Notes: a model not told the origin generated them from the sequence alone. 64,000 nucleotides of DNA from Clostridium rhizosphaerae (GCF_016765585.1 NZ_JAESWC010000009.1:62001-126000), one strand, 5' to 3'. Shown: positions 8,789 to 17,556, counted from the stretch's first letter. Program-made: numbers and translations.

Positions 8789-9989
8789 TGATTTGATTAA
8801 TGTTTCTCTAAAAGATAAATCGGAGAGATTTAATATTTCTGAAGAAAAGTATGATATGATGCTGCAATATATTGAAACAGAAGCTAAAGCAAAAAAGTGT
8901 AAGTTTACAATGCTGAATAAATTTAAGAAAATATTTTCTAAACCTTATTTAGGTTATCTAGCAGAAGTTGTTATTCTTATAATAATATTTTTTTTTATAC
9001 CCTTAGCTGTAAAAAACTATAAAGATATAAATCAAACTGTAGTTCAGAATAATACTACATTACAGCTGCAGCAGAAAAATTATTCCTATGACTTTATAAA
9101 AGAGTTGAGGGGTATAGTGCAAAGATATGATAATGCTTCGCTAAGGCAAGATATAACAACTAAGGAATTTACCGATATTAATGAAGTTAAAGAAAAGGTG
9201 CCCTTTAATATTCAATGTCCCAACTTTCTTCCTGATGGGTATAAGTTTAAGGATGGCAGCATGAGAACTGAAAGTACCTCTTTTTTTACGATGTATTCTG
9301 TTATCATGAACTATTCTAAATCTGATATGGAGAATGTATTTATAGTGGAGAATAGTGATACAGGTAAGGAAAATCTTGATGGCTGGGAAAAAATAAGCAT
9401 AAACGGTATAGATGCTTGGATTCGGGTTCCTGAGTCTCCAAAACCTAATATACAAATAGTGCTGTGGAATGGTGGCAAGTACTATAATTTCATCAGTGAT
9501 TGTACAGGAAGAGATAATTTGATTAAGATTGCATGTTCAATTGATTATTCAAAAGATATAAATCCTAAAGAAACTGTGTGCTACACGGAAGATATGAGTC
9601 AAATCAAAGAAAAGCTCCCCTTTGAAATTAAGCTTCCTAAATACATGTCAGAAGGTTATAAACAAAATAGAACTATGCTTAGTTTAAAAACTGTAGATAA
9701 GGAATCTTTATATTTTATAACTACTGTTTACAGCAAAGATATTAAAGAAAATATAGAAGTATCTCAGGTAAACGAAACGGTAAATCCTGATACAGTACTT
9801 GAAAAATATAAAGATGAAATAAATAAACTTGAAAAACTCGATTTAAATGGAATTGATGCATGGGTTTACGAATCAAGAGGAGATTCAAAAAAATATGAAA
9901 TAATATTCTCAAAATACGGAAGATATTTTATGGTAAGTGGAGATAAACAGCATAGAGATGAACTAATAAATGTAGCTAAATCAATATAA
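8778..9989 (+). CDS. Membrane anti-sigma-type protein with two DUF4367-like domains
   Basis: Probably the partner of the sigma factor just upstream. The N terminus (about 1-55) is cytoplasmic and would bind sigma; one membrane helix lies at about 56-80; the outside part has two similar domains (about 125-245 and 265-400). Each begins with a KEKxPFxIxxPxxxxxGY motif and ends in a GxYYNF- or GRYFMV-like strand. I chose ATG 8778, behind GGAGG (8765-8769), over an upstream ATG at 8703 inside the sigma gene; this gives 403 residues. No CxxC zinc motif (ZAS) is seen, so it is not a classical zinc anti-sigma factor. Confidence 0.75.
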   Translation: MNIDDLINVSLKDKSERFNISEEKYDMMLQYIETEAKAKKCKFTMLNKFKKIFSKPYLGYLAEVVILIIIFFFIPLAVKNYKDINQTVVQNNTTLQLQQKNYSYDFIKELRGIVQRYDNASLRQDITTKEFTDINEVKEKVPFNIQCPNFLPDGYKFKDGSMRTESTSFFTMYSVIMNYSKSDMENVFIVENSDTGKENLDGWEKISINGIDAWIRVPESPKPNIQIVLWNGGKYYNFISDCTGRDNLIKIACSIDYSKDINPKETVCYTEDMSQIKEKLPFEIKLPKYMSEGYKQNRTMLSLKTVDKESLYFITTVYSKDIKENIEVSQVNETVNPDTVLEKYKDEINKLEKLDLNGIDAWVYESRGDSKKYEIIFSKYGRYFMVSGDKQHRDELINVAKSI

Positions 9990-10012
9990 AATTGTTTTAA
10001 GAAAAAAACAAG

Positions 10013-10066
10013 AAGCTATCACGATATCTTCTTATCTAGATATCGCGATAGCTTTTTATATTTTTT
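10013..10066 (+). terminator. Terminator after the sigma/anti-sigma operon
   Basis: A long stem (10013-10028 with 10039-10054) containing one A-C mismatch is followed by five T and a T-rich tail. Confidence 0.85.
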
Positions 10067-10101
10067 AATAATAATATTTAATACTTTCTCTATAGCCTAG
10101 A

Positions 10102-10131
10102 TTGTTAGTTATTTCATGTTAGTGTTATAAT
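10102..10131 (+). promoter_or_regulatory. Sigma-A promoter for the thioesterase transcript
   Basis: TTGTTA (10102-10107), an 18-bp spacer and TATAAT (10126-10131) with an extended TGT. Transcription would start near 10138, placing both 84-bp repeat units in the 5' untranslated leader. Confidence 0.6.
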
Positions 10132-10164
10132 AAGAACATGCTGAATTTTAAAAAAACTAATAAC

Positions 10165-10337
10165 GGAGATTAAAGTCCTAAATGGACTTTAACGAGCAAT
10201 CAGCGAGCGGAGCGAGTAATCTTTGATTGCTCAGTGTTCCGACTGAAAGGAGGTTAAAGTCCTAAATGGACTTTAACGAGCAATCAGCGAGTTGAGCGAG
10301 TAATCTTTGATTGCTCAGTGTTCCGACTGAAAGGAGG
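10165..10337 (+). repeat. 84-bp SD-hairpin repeat, two tandem units (copy A)
   Basis: Unit 1 runs from 10165 and unit 2 from 10249, period exactly 84, ending in GGAGG (10333-10337). The units differ at about three positions. Each has stem 1 (TTAAAGTCC, loop TAAAT, GGACTTTAA; unit 1 first base reads through GGAGA), stem 2 (GAGCAATC with GATTGCTC, 10194-10201 and 10225-10232), then AGTGTTCCGACTGAAAGGAGG split at the shared ribosome site. The last GGAGG is 6 bases before the ATG of the thioesterase. Confidence 0.85.
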
Positions 10338-10343
10338 AAAACA

Positions 10344-10727
10344 ATGGAGTTTAACTTAAAGGAAGGTTTAAGTGCCTCTTCAGAAGTTACTGTAGGAGGT
10401 AATAATACAGCAAGCTTTTACGGCTCCGGCAGCTTAGAAGTATTTGCTACACCTGCTATGATTGCTCTTATGGAAAATGCGGCGTTAAAAGCTGTGCAGC
10501 CTGAGCTTCCTGAAGGTTTTACCACAGTGGGCATTGAAGTAAGCGTAAAGCACATAAAGTCAACACCTTCGGGCATGAAAGTAAAAGCAGAAGCATATCT
10601 TGAAAAGGTAGACAGAAAAAGATTGTTTTTTAAAGTAGAAGCCTATGACGAAGGCGGGAAAATAGGCGAAGGTACACACATAAGGTACATAGTAAATTCA
10701 GAGGAGTTTATGGGTAAGAAAAAATAG
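10344..10727 (+). CDS. FlK-like hot-dog thioesterase family protein
   Basis: A 127-residue single hot-dog domain resembling the fluoroacetyl-CoA thioesterase (FlK)-like thioesterases. FATPAMIALMENAA near residues 31-44 is the central helix region, with a Glu typical of the active site; GFTTVGIEVSVKHIKSTPSG and the closing GTHIRYIV follow. The substrate is probably a small acyl-CoA but cannot be told. A frame opens upstream at 10311 through the repeat, but GGAGG (10333-10337) selects ATG 10344. The leader is made of two tandem 84-bp repeat units. Confidence 0.8.
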   Translation: MEFNLKEGLSASSEVTVGGNNTASFYGSGSLEVFATPAMIALMENAALKAVQPELPEGFTTVGIEVSVKHIKSTPSGMKVKAEAYLEKVDRKRLFFKVEAYDEGGKIGEGTHIRYIVNSEEFMGKKK

Positions 10728-10784
10728 AAGCTTAATTATAAATGTTAATGCTTTAAATATAAGATTTTATGGGGAGGGTATAAT

Positions 10785-12455
10785 ATGAAAAGCGATATTG
10801 AGATAGCACAAAGTGCGAAAATGGAGCCTATATATAAGGTGGCAGAGAGACTTGGACTTACAGATGAGGATATAGATCTTTACGGAAAATATAAGTGCAA
10901 GATTTCTCTAGATGTTTTAAAAAAGAAACAGGATAGGAAAGATGGAAAGTTAATACTTGTTACTGCTATAAATCCTACAGCTGCTGGAGAAGGTAAATCC
11001 ACCGTTACAGTTGGGCTTGGACAGGCGCTTTGCAGAATGGGTAAAAATGCTGTAATTGCTTTAAGAGAACCATCACTAGGTCCTGTATTTGGAGTAAAAG
11101 GAGGGGCTGCAGGGGGCGGATATGCTCAAGTAGTTCCTATGGAAGATATAAATCTTCATTTTACAGGAGATATGCATGCCATAACCGCAGCTAATAACTT
11201 GCTTTCAGCAGCTGTAGACAATCATATACATCAGGGCAATGCTTTAAAAATTGATTCAAGAAGAATCATTTTTAGAAGAGTTATGGATATGAATGATAGG
11301 GCACTAAGAAACATAGTAGTTGGCATGGGTGGAAAAGTAAATGGTTTCTTAAGAGAAGACGGATTCATGATAACAGTCGCTTCAGAAGTTATGGCTATAT
11401 TGTGTTTATCTAAAGATTTAATGGACTTAAAGGAAAGAATGGGAAACATACTTATAGCTTATAATCTTGATGGAAAGCCGGTTTTCTGCAAGGATTTAAA
11501 AGTTCAAGGTGCTATGGCTCTTCTCATGAAGGATGCTATTAAACCTAATTTAGTGCAGACTCTTGAAAATACACCAGCTATAATACACGGCGGACCATTT
11601 GCAAATATAGCACACGGCTGCAATTCTCTGCTTGCAACAAAAACAGCACTTAAGCTTGGTGATTATGTAGTAACAGAGGCAGGCTTTGGAGCAGATCTAG
11701 GCGCAGAAAAATTCTTCGATATAAAGTGCAGATATGGAGAACTTAAGCCAGAATGTGTTGTAATTGTGGCAACTGTAAGAGCGTTAAAGCTTCATGGTGG
11801 AGTTTTAAAGAATGAGTTAAGCATACCTAATGTAGATGCATTAGCTAAAGGTATTGAAAACCTTGAAAAGCAAATTGAAAATATTAAAAAGTACAATGTT
11901 ACTCCTGTTGTTGCTATCAATAGATTTATTACGGACAGTGAGGAAGAATTAAAGTTTATTGAGGATTACTGCAATAAGCTTGGGGTGGAAGTTGCTTTAA
12001 CTGAGGTTTGGGCTAAAGGCGGAGAAGGTGGCTTAGCTTTAGGTGAGAAGGTTCTGAAAATTTTGGAGAATAAAGAGAATAATTTTAAAGTTTTATATGA
12101 CGAAAAATTAAGCATAAAGGAGAAATTAGGTGTTATTGCTCGGGAAATATACGGAGCTGATGGAGTAAACTTTACAAAAGATGCCGAAAAGCAGATAAAG
12201 GAGCTTGAAGCCATAGAACTTGATAAGCTGCCAATATGCGTTGCAAAAACCCAATATTCACTATCAGATAATCAAAGCTTATTAGGAAGACCAAAAGGCT
12301 TTAATATAACTGTTAGAGAAGTAAGAGTATCAAACGGAGCAGGCTTTATAGTGGCTTTAACAGGAGATATAATGGTTATGCCGGGACTTCCAAAGGTTCC
12401 TGCAGCAGAGAGAATGGACATATTAGAAGATGGAACTATAGTAGGATTATTTTAA
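10785..12455 (+). CDS. fhs: Formate--tetrahydrofolate ligase
   Basis: Fhs makes 10-formyl-tetrahydrofolate from formate, THF and ATP. It serves purine synthesis and, in acetogens, the methyl branch of the Wood-Ljungdahl pathway. The 556 residues are full length. The nucleotide-binding loop [10 protein letters not shown] lies near 64-73, [18 protein letters not shown] near 102-120, and the conserved C-terminal [11 protein letters not shown] near 532. GGGGAGGG precedes the ATG. As I recall, ftsH and fhs are close neighbours in other Clostridium genomes, so the sigma operon and thioesterase between them look like later insertions. Confidence 0.98.
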   Translation: MKSDIEIAQSAKMEPIYKVAERLGLTDEDIDLYGKYKCKISLDVLKKKQDRKDGKLILVTAINPTAAGEGKSTVTVGLGQALCRMGKNAVIALREPSLGPVFGVKGGAAGGGYAQVVPMEDINLHFTGDMHAITAANNLLSAAVDNHIHQGNALKIDSRRIIFRRVMDMNDRALRNIVVGMGGKVNGFLREDGFMITVASEVMAILCLSKDLMDLKERMGNILIAYNLDGKPVFCKDLKVQGAMALLMKDAIKPNLVQTLENTPAIIHGGPFANIAHGCNSLLATKTALKLGDYVVTEAGFGADLGAEKFFDIKCRYGELKPECVVIVATVRALKLHGGVLKNELSIPNVDALAKGIENLEKQIENIKKYNVTPVVAINRFITDSEEELKFIEDYCNKLGVEVALTEVWAKGGEGGLALGEKVLKILENKENNFKVLYDEKLSIKEKLGVIAREIYGADGVNFTKDAEKQIKELEAIELDKLPICVAKTQYSLSDNQSLLGRPKGFNITVREVRVSNGAGFIVALTGDIMVMPGLPKVPAAERMDILEDGTIVGLF

Positions 12456-12525
12456 AAATTTTATATATTTATTGACATAATTAAACTTGAAAATGCTAAA
12501 AATACTATAAAGGGAGTGATTAATC

Positions 12526-13413
12526 ATGAAAAAAGCTATTAGAATCCCTATAGTATTTTTGGCATTATTTTTATTTATACCATTTTATAATATAAAGGCT
12601 TATGAAGGAGAAGAAAAGTTTAAAATTAATACTGAGCTTAAAGTTTCTAGGTTTAAATTAAAACCCAATACTTTTATTTTAGATTATAAGATTGATGATA
12701 TTAATGGAGATAATATTAAAGACAGTATTTTGCTTACAGGCTGTAAAAATGGTAAGGATAATTCTGCCTATAATGAAGATATAAAACTTATTATACAGGA
12801 TGGGAAAAATAACAAATATTATAAGCTGTCTCCTGGAAAAATTGATTCTGGATATGGCGGCAAGTTGTTTTTAGGAGATTTTAATGGAGATAAAATATTA
12901 GACGTTTTTGCAAGCTTTAACAGTGGTGGAAGCGGCGGATATTCATATTACAGTATAGTTTCTTTTAAAGACAATAATTGTAAATATTTGTTTGATCAAG
13001 AGTATTTTTCAAAAGGGCTATCCTTTGATATTAACTACACAGATAATTTTAAGATTAATATATTTAATAAAGAAGTAAGTAAATTTTATTTAGTTGATGC
13101 TTTAAATAAAAAGAATACCTATATCTATGAAGGCATTTATGATAAAAGCGGTAAAATACTAAAAGAGCAGACAGGAATGGAAGGAGCACTAAGCGAGCTT
13201 ACTCCTGTAGATATAGATAAAGATGGCATATATGAACTTAAGGCTATTCAAAGGCTCAGCGGCATTTGTCATGCTGATACTATAGGTTATGCAAAAGCTG
13301 TATGGAAGTATGAAAATTCTAAAATGAACTTGATATCCTTAGAAATTCTTCCTTACTCTAAAGCAGGGGAAACAAAAAGAGTCAAGACTGTAGTACCAGT
13401 AGGTAATTTTTAA
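12526..13413 (+). CDS. Secreted protein with acidic FG-GAP/VCBS-like calcium-type motifs
   Basis: A signal peptide (about 1-25, ending near IKA) precedes a 270-residue extracellular part. Three D-x-N/D-x-D motifs stand out: DINGDNIKD near 58, DFNGDKILD near 119 and DIDKDGIYE near 228. These are the calcium-loop signature of FG-GAP/VCBS-like beta-propeller repeats. I do not recognise a specific function; an envelope or surface role is inferred from the export signal only. GGGAG lies 8 bases before the ATG, a TTGACA occurs at 12472-12477, and a strong terminator follows, so it is probably transcribed alone. Confidence 0.7.
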   Translation: MKKAIRIPIVFLALFLFIPFYNIKAYEGEEKFKINTELKVSRFKLKPNTFILDYKIDDINGDNIKDSILLTGCKNGKDNSAYNEDIKLIIQDGKNNKYYKLSPGKIDSGYGGKLFLGDFNGDKILDVFASFNSGGSGGYSYYSIVSFKDNNCKYLFDQEYFSKGLSFDINYTDNFKINIFNKEVSKFYLVDALNKKNTYIYEGIYDKSGKILKEQTGMEGALSELTPVDIDKDGIYELKAIQRLSGICHADTIGYAKAVWKYENSKMNLISLEILPYSKAGETKRVKTVVPVGNF

Positions 13414-13430
13414 AGTCTAACAAAAGGTAT

Positions 13431-13503
13431 AACGAGCATTAGTTAAGGTAGATAAACAACTTCAACTATAGTTTATCTACAATCTAATACTCGTTTTATT
13501 TTT
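13431..13503 (+). terminator. Long terminator hairpin after the FG-GAP-like gene
   Basis: AACGAG (13431-13436) pairs with CTCGTT (13490-13495), and inside it GTAGATAAAC pairs with GTTTATCTAC. A T-rich tail follows to 13503. Confidence 0.8.
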
Positions 13504-13511
13504 CATTTCTA

Positions 13512-13540
13512 TTGACAGTACAGTTAAAAACTATTATAGT
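13512..13540 (+). promoter_or_regulatory. Sigma-A promoter for the metal-binding lipoprotein
   Basis: Perfect TTGACA (13512-13517), a 17-bp spacer and TATAGT (13535-13540). The start of transcription is predicted near 13547, inside or next to the palindromic operator. Confidence 0.8.
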
Positions 13541-13549
13541 ATTAATGTA

Positions 13550-13568
13550 AATGCAAATGATTTGCATT
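13550..13568 (+). promoter_or_regulatory. FUR-family (Zur-type) operator palindrome
   Basis: A perfect 9-1-9 palindrome: AATGCAAAT, a central G, ATTTGCATT. The spacing and A/T-flanked centre fit binding sites of the Fur/Zur/PerR family. Its place over the transcription start, before a Zn/Mn-binding protein, points to repression by metal. Which family member binds is inference. Confidence 0.65.
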
Positions 13569-13588
13569 AAGTAGTGTTTTTAGTGAAA

Positions 13589-13676
13589 GGAGGTTGAAGT
13601 CCTAAATGGACTTCAACGGGTAGTTTGCGAAGTGGAACGAGCGCTTTAAACTACCCAGTGTTTCGAGTGAAAGGAG
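13589..13676 (+). repeat. 84-bp SD-hairpin repeat (copy B)
   Basis: Runs from GGAGG at 13589 to GGAGA at 13673, period 84. Stem 1 is TTGAAGTCC with GGACTTCAA, changed at both sides relative to copy A. Stem 2 is GGGTAGTTT with AAACTACCC, also covarying. The bases just before it (13574-13592) resemble the end of another unit, suggesting a remnant tandem copy. It lies in the leader after the operator and supplies the ribosome site. Confidence 0.85.
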
Positions 13677-13684
13677 AAAAGTTC

Positions 13685-14572
13685 ATGTTTAAAAAATTAA
13701 TGTCAATATTTATTTTGGCTGCTGTGACAGTAAGTTTATCAGCCTGCAGCAATCAAAAGGCAAGTACAGCAGAAGCAAAAGCAAATAATAATATAGATGT
13801 GGTAGTTTCTTTTAATCCAATGAAGGAATTTGCAGAGGCAATAGGTAAGGATAAAATTAATGTAAAGGTAGTTGTTCCTGAAGGGACGGAGCCTCATGAT
13901 TTTGAACCGAAGCCAAGGGATATGGAGAGCATAAGCAAGGCTAAGGTATTTATATATAATGGTCTTGGAGCCGAGACTTGGGTAGATAAAACCTTAAGTA
14001 CACTGAATAATAAGAGCTTAATTACAGTTGAAGCTTCAAAAGGAGCAGATTTAATAAAAACAACAGATTATGATCCTCATACTTGGCTAAGTCTCAAGGA
14101 AGCCAAGGTAGAGACAAAGAATATAAAGGATGCTTTAGTAAAAGCTGATCCTGATAATAAAGACTTTTATGAAAAGAATTATGAGGATTATTCAAAAAAG
14201 CTTGATGAGCTTTACAGTGAATATAAAGCAAAGTTTGATACTGTAAAAAATAAAAATTTTGTAACAGGTCATGCTGCTTTTGCTTATCTTTGCAGGGATT
14301 TTAGTATTGAACAAAAAAGTGTTGAAGATATGTTTGCAGAAGGGGAGCCTACTCCGCAGAAGATGAAGGAATTGACTGACTTTGCAAAGACAAACAATAT
14401 TAAAACTATATTTATGGAAGAGCTTGCAAGTCCAAAGGTTTCAGAGACTTTAGCAAAGGAAGTTGGAGCTAAGGTTGAAAAAATATATACTATAGAAAGC
14501 AAAGAAGATAATAAAGATTACATACAAAGTATGAAAGATAATCTTGAAAAAATATATGATAGCTTGAAATAA
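13685..14572 (+). CDS. znuA: Zinc/manganese ABC-transporter solute-binding lipoprotein (ZnuA-like)
   Basis: A cluster A-I metal-binding receptor that would deliver Zn or Mn to an ABC importer. The signal ends in the lipobox LSAC (Cys near 20). Metal ligands fit the family: His in GTEPHDFEP near 72, His in DPHTWLS near 130 and His in TGHAAFAYL near 195. No His-rich loop is present, so Zn versus Mn is uncertain. ATG 13685 lies 8 bases after GGAGA; an upstream in-frame start at 13625 lies inside the repeat. No permease or ATPase gene is adjacent, so it is an orphan receptor, probably regulated by the operator at 13550. Confidence 0.88.
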   Translation: MFKKLMSIFILAAVTVSLSACSNQKASTAEAKANNNIDVVVSFNPMKEFAEAIGKDKINVKVVVPEGTEPHDFEPKPRDMESISKAKVFIYNGLGAETWVDKTLSTLNNKSLITVEASKGADLIKTTDYDPHTWLSLKEAKVETKNIKDALVKADPDNKDFYEKNYEDYSKKLDELYSEYKAKFDTVKNKNFVTGHAAFAYLCRDFSIEQKSVEDMFAEGEPTPQKMKELTDFAKTNNIKTIFMEELASPKVSETLAKEVGAKVEKIYTIESKEDNKDYIQSMKDNLEKIYDSLK

Positions 14573-14575
14573 ATT

Positions 14576-14699
14576 AAGAGGCTGCTCTTAAAGCACCTTA
14601 AACTCACCGCATGTTATTTGAAACCTAGGAAGCTTACGCTTTGAAGAATTCAAATAACATACTAAGTTTAGAGGCTTTAAGAGAAGCCTCTTTTATTTT
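14576..14699 (+). terminator. Terminator-like long hairpin of the 3'-end repeat family
   Basis: AAGAGGCT...CTCTTAAAGC at the left pairs with GCTTTAAGAG...AGCCTCTT at the right, then TTTTATTTT. Inside, CATGTTATTTGAA pairs with TTCAAATAACAT. The inner sequence recurs at 28638, 31941 and 54884. Confidence 0.75.
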
Positions 14700-14772
14700 G
14701 CAGAATAATAATGTAAAAAATGTGAAAATTATGATAATATATATAATATAGAAATAAAGAAAGGGGATTATT

Positions 14773-14985
14773 ATGAATTTTTCAATGGGGGGATTTTTTG
14801 CAAGTAGTATACTCTTTGGCATTTTTAGCTTTATATTTAATATGGCAGTATTATATTTGATTATAAGACTTGCAATTAGACATGGACTAAGAGATGTACA
14901 GGGCGATATGAACATGACTGTTAGAGAAGCTGTAAAGTCAGCATTAAGAGAGCATGAAAACAGAAACCATAACAAAGAAAATTAA
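14773..14985 (+). CDS. Small membrane protein of unknown function
   Basis: Seventy residues: one or two hydrophobic helices (about 8-35) followed by a basic and polar tail ending in HENRNHNKEN. AAAGGGGAT precedes the ATG at a good distance. It lies 28 bases before an MFS exporter on the same strand and may be cotranscribed. I do not recognise the family. The clear ribosome site and spacing make it more likely real than chance. Confidence 0.55.
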   Translation: MNFSMGGFFASSILFGIFSFIFNMAVLYLIIRLAIRHGLRDVQGDMNMTVREAVKSALREHENRNHNKEN

Positions 14986-15013
14986 GTAAGGGAATAATTG
15001 AAATGGGGGACAA

Positions 15014-16303
15014 ATGAATACATCGATTTTAAAACAGAGAAACTTTTCAACTTTAATGCTTGGAAAGATAACTTCCTATATTGGAACAGAGATGCAGAAT
15101 TTTGCTTTATCCTTGTATGTATTTAAAATAACAGGTTCTGCAACCAAGTTTGCCTCGGTACTTGCTATAACCTTAGTGCCAAAGCTCATACTAGGGCCGA
15201 TTGCAGGAGTTTTTGTAGATTGGCTTGATAGAAAAAAGATATTAGTTTATTTAGATATTTTAGCAGCACTGGTGGTAGGGGCATACGCTGCAGGCTTTGC
15301 CATAACCGGGGGCTTATCTTTAGCAAGTATTTATGTTCTTGTAACATTATTATCTTTAATTTCCCTGCTTTTTCAGCCTGCAATAGGAGCGGTAATTCCT
15401 TCTATTGTTGAAAAAGATAAGCTTGTGGATGCAAATGGTATAAACTCCTTCCTTATAAGTATAGGAACCTTTGTATCACCAGTTTTGGCAGGAATTCTAT
15501 TCGGAATATACGGCTTATTCCTAATATTAATTGTTGATAGTATAAGCTTTATTGCTTCAGCAATTTGCGAGTTTATAATTACAATTCCTAAGATTAATAA
15601 GGCTCCAAGTGAAATAAGCTTTAAGAGCTTTTTTAATGACTTTTCAGAAGGTCTAAAATTTGTTAAGAGTAAAAAACTTATTTTAAATATATTATTTTTA
15701 GCTTTATTTTTGAATTTTGCAGCAGATCCTGTATTTTCAGTAGGCCTTGTATATATTGCGAAGAAGATACTTTTTCTGTCAGACTTTCAATATGGAACAA
15801 TACAGTCAGGCTTTGTTGTTGCTATGATGATAGCGCCCTTTTTCTGCAGTGGAATCGCTAAGAAGTTTGAGCTTGGAAAGTTTTTATTTCTTTGCTTTAT
15901 TGTAAATTCACTTATATTTGCGCTTCTCGCTGTTGTTCCGGCACCGTTTTATTTGAAGTTGTTTAATTCAAATACAGTTCCATATATAAGTATAATTGTA
16001 GTTACCTTTATGATTGGGTTTGTTATTACCATAGCAAATATTACATTAAATACGGTTTTCCAAAAGGAAATACCTCTTGATATGCTTGGAAGGGCAGGCA
16101 CTCTTATGAGTACTGTAAGTATGGGGGCAATGCCGCTTGGGACAATGCTTTTTGGATTTCTATTCGATAAGCTGCCCGCCTATTTATGCGTTTTGATTTC
16201 TGCAGCAACTATGCTTATAGCTACAATTGCGCTAAGAAAGGGCCTATACTCTGCAAATGAAAAAACAGCAGGTAATGCAGCACCAGAAGCAGTTGAAATA
16301 TAA
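15014..16303 (+). CDS. MFS transporter, drug-efflux type
   Basis: A 429-residue major facilitator with twelve predicted membrane helices. It begins QRNFSTLMLGKITSYIG, and the loop between helices 2 and 3 has GPIAGVFVDWLDRKK near residues 60-74, the family's motif A. These features resemble the macrolide/enterobactin-exporter group (MFS_3-like). The substrate is unknown. GGGGGAC lies directly before the ATG. A second exporter of the same kind lies at 17939; the two flank the fluoride channel genes. Confidence 0.85.
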   Translation: MNTSILKQRNFSTLMLGKITSYIGTEMQNFALSLYVFKITGSATKFASVLAITLVPKLILGPIAGVFVDWLDRKKILVYLDILAALVVGAYAAGFAITGGLSLASIYVLVTLLSLISLLFQPAIGAVIPSIVEKDKLVDANGINSFLISIGTFVSPVLAGILFGIYGLFLILIVDSISFIASAICEFIITIPKINKAPSEISFKSFFNDFSEGLKFVKSKKLILNILFLALFLNFAADPVFSVGLVYIAKKILFLSDFQYGTIQSGFVVAMMIAPFFCSGIAKKFELGKFLFLCFIVNSLIFALLAVVPAPFYLKLFNSNTVPYISIIVVTFMIGFVITIANITLNTVFQKEIPLDMLGRAGTLMSTVSMGAMPLGTMLFGFLFDKLPAYLCVLISAATMLIATIALRKGLYSANEKTAGNAAPEAVEI

Positions 16304-16379
16304 TAACTTATATTTGCATTATCACTCTAAGTTTGTTTAAAATAGTAATAGTGATTATTTTACTTGGAGGATTTTGCAG

Positions 16380-16577
16380 ATGGATAAAGAACAACTTTTA
16401 AAAATGGATTCCTTTATGTTATTAAGTATAATTAATATGAAGCTTAGGGACGAGTTTGACAGCTTAAATTCTTTATGCGAGGATTATGAAATTTCAAGCC
16501 TTGAACTTGAGAATAAATTATCAGCTATAGGTTATAAATATAATAAAAATGCAAATCAGTTTAAACTTATGAATTAA
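16380..16577 (+). CDS. DUF4250 family small protein
   Basis: Sixty-five residues with the DUF4250 pattern MDxFMLLSIINMKLRDEF, an acidic helix and a closing GYKYN. The function is unknown. TGGAGG (16365-16370) selects ATG 16380 over an in-frame TTG two codons earlier. It is followed after 18 bases by the VOC-family gene on the same strand. Confidence 0.7.
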   Translation: MDKEQLLKMDSFMLLSIINMKLRDEFDSLNSLCEDYEISSLELENKLSAIGYKYNKNANQFKLMN

Positions 16578-16595
16578 TATAAAAGGAGCTTTATT

Positions 16596-16982
16596 ATGAA
16601 CATAAATAAAATACATCACGTAGCGATAATTTGCTCTGATTATGAGAAATCAAAAAACTTTTACGTAAATATATTAGGCTTTAAGAGTATTGAAGAAACT
16701 TATAGGAAGGAAAGAGACTCCTATAAGCTTGATTTAGAGGTTGGAGATTTTGGACAACTAGAACTGTTTTCCTTTAATAATCCGCCGGAAAGACCAAGCT
16801 ACCCTGAGGCTAGAGGGCTTAGGCATTTGGCCTTTGAAGTTGATGATATAGAAAAATCAGTAAAAGAGCTTGAAGATAATGGAGTAAAAGTTGAACCTGT
16901 AAGAATTGATGAAGTTACAGGTAAAAAATTTACTTTCTTTGAAGACCCGGATAAACTTCCTCTTGAGCTTTATGAAAAATAG
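16596..16982 (+). CDS. VOC (glyoxalase/dioxygenase) superfamily protein, YaeR-like
   Basis: A 128-residue single VOC module with two beta-alpha-beta-beta-beta halves. Metal-ligand candidates are His in IHHVAIIC near residue 6, Glu in QLELFSF near 55, His in LRHLAFEV near 74 and Glu in LELYEK near 125, the arrangement of glyoxalase I-like lyases. The YaeR-like subgroup has no firm substrate. AAAGGAGC precedes the ATG and a terminator follows. Confidence 0.85.
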   Translation: MNINKIHHVAIICSDYEKSKNFYVNILGFKSIEETYRKERDSYKLDLEVGDFGQLELFSFNNPPERPSYPEARGLRHLAFEVDDIEKSVKELEDNGVKVEPVRIDEVTGKKFTFFEDPDKLPLELYEK

Positions 16983-16990
16983 CTATTTAA

Positions 16991-17038
16991 AACTCATGCA
17001 AATAGCGTTATTATGTTATTTGTGTGAGTTTTTTTATT
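16991..17038 (+). terminator. Terminator after the VOC gene
   Basis: AACTCATGCAAATA (16991-17004) pairs with the region 17017-17030 apart from one mismatch, followed by seven T. Confidence 0.75.
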
Positions 17039-17106
17039 TAGTATTAAACCTGCAAATACTGGGATGTACGCGTAGGTTTTTGCTTTTATGGGAGGATTAA
17101 GCTGAA

Positions 17107-17556
17107 ATGAAAAAATATATTTTTATTGGTTTAGGCGGTATTCTAGGAGCCATATCTAGATATATAGTTAAGAATATACACATAATCGGATATAAGGAGG
17201 CTATACCTCTTAATACTTTTATAATCAATATTACAGGAGCCTTTCTTCTTGCTCTTTTGCTAACTACTGCTTTAGAGGTTAAAAAGATAGATGAAGATAT
17301 AAAGCTTGGTATTGGTACGGGCTTTCTTGGGGCTTATACAACCTTTTCAACTATGTGTAAGGAGACAGTTGGACTTTTAAAAAGCGGATATTATTTTTCT
17401 GCAATTTCATATATAGGTTTTTCAACCTTATTGGGACTTGCTGCAGCGTATTTTGGAGTTATAGTTTCAAGAGAAGTCATAAGTAGATTTATTGCTGCTT
17501 CTGAAACTGCAATGAATGAAAGTACTGTATCTAAAGCTGAGGAGGGTGAAGAATAA
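17107..17556 (+). CDS. crcB: Fluoride ion channel CrcB/Fluc, subunit 1
   Basis: Fluc proteins export fluoride as dual-topology dimers. This 149-residue copy has four helices and the family motifs GGILGAISRY near 9-18, NTFIINITGAF near 35-45 and GFLGAYTTFSTM near 76-87. A charged C-terminal extension is longer than usual. Its stop overlaps the start of a second crcB by one base. Such adjacent pairs generally form heterodimers with one subunit in each orientation. No fluoride riboswitch is recognisable upstream. Confidence 0.93.
   Translation: MKKYIFIGLGGILGAISRYIVKNIHIIGYKEAIPLNTFIINITGAFLLALLLTTALEVKKIDEDIKLGIGTGFLGAYTTFSTMCKETVGLLKSGYYFSAISYIGFSTLLGLAAAYFGVIVSREVISRFIAASETAMNESTVSKAEEGEE

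Noticed and set aside
9141-9455. Minus-strand frame of 104 codons within the anti-sigma-type gene
   Set aside because: It is a shadow of a well-supported plus-strand gene, without a ribosome site or family features.
10165-10337. Tandem 84-base repeats as a CRISPR-like array
   Set aside because: There are no spacers, only two units, a ribosome site within each, and single copies before other genes.
17041-17106. Possible fluoride riboswitch before crcB
   Set aside because: The GGATG and CTGAAATG fragments are present, but the conserved pseudoknot segments and the CUCC partner are not, and the region is too short after the terminator.
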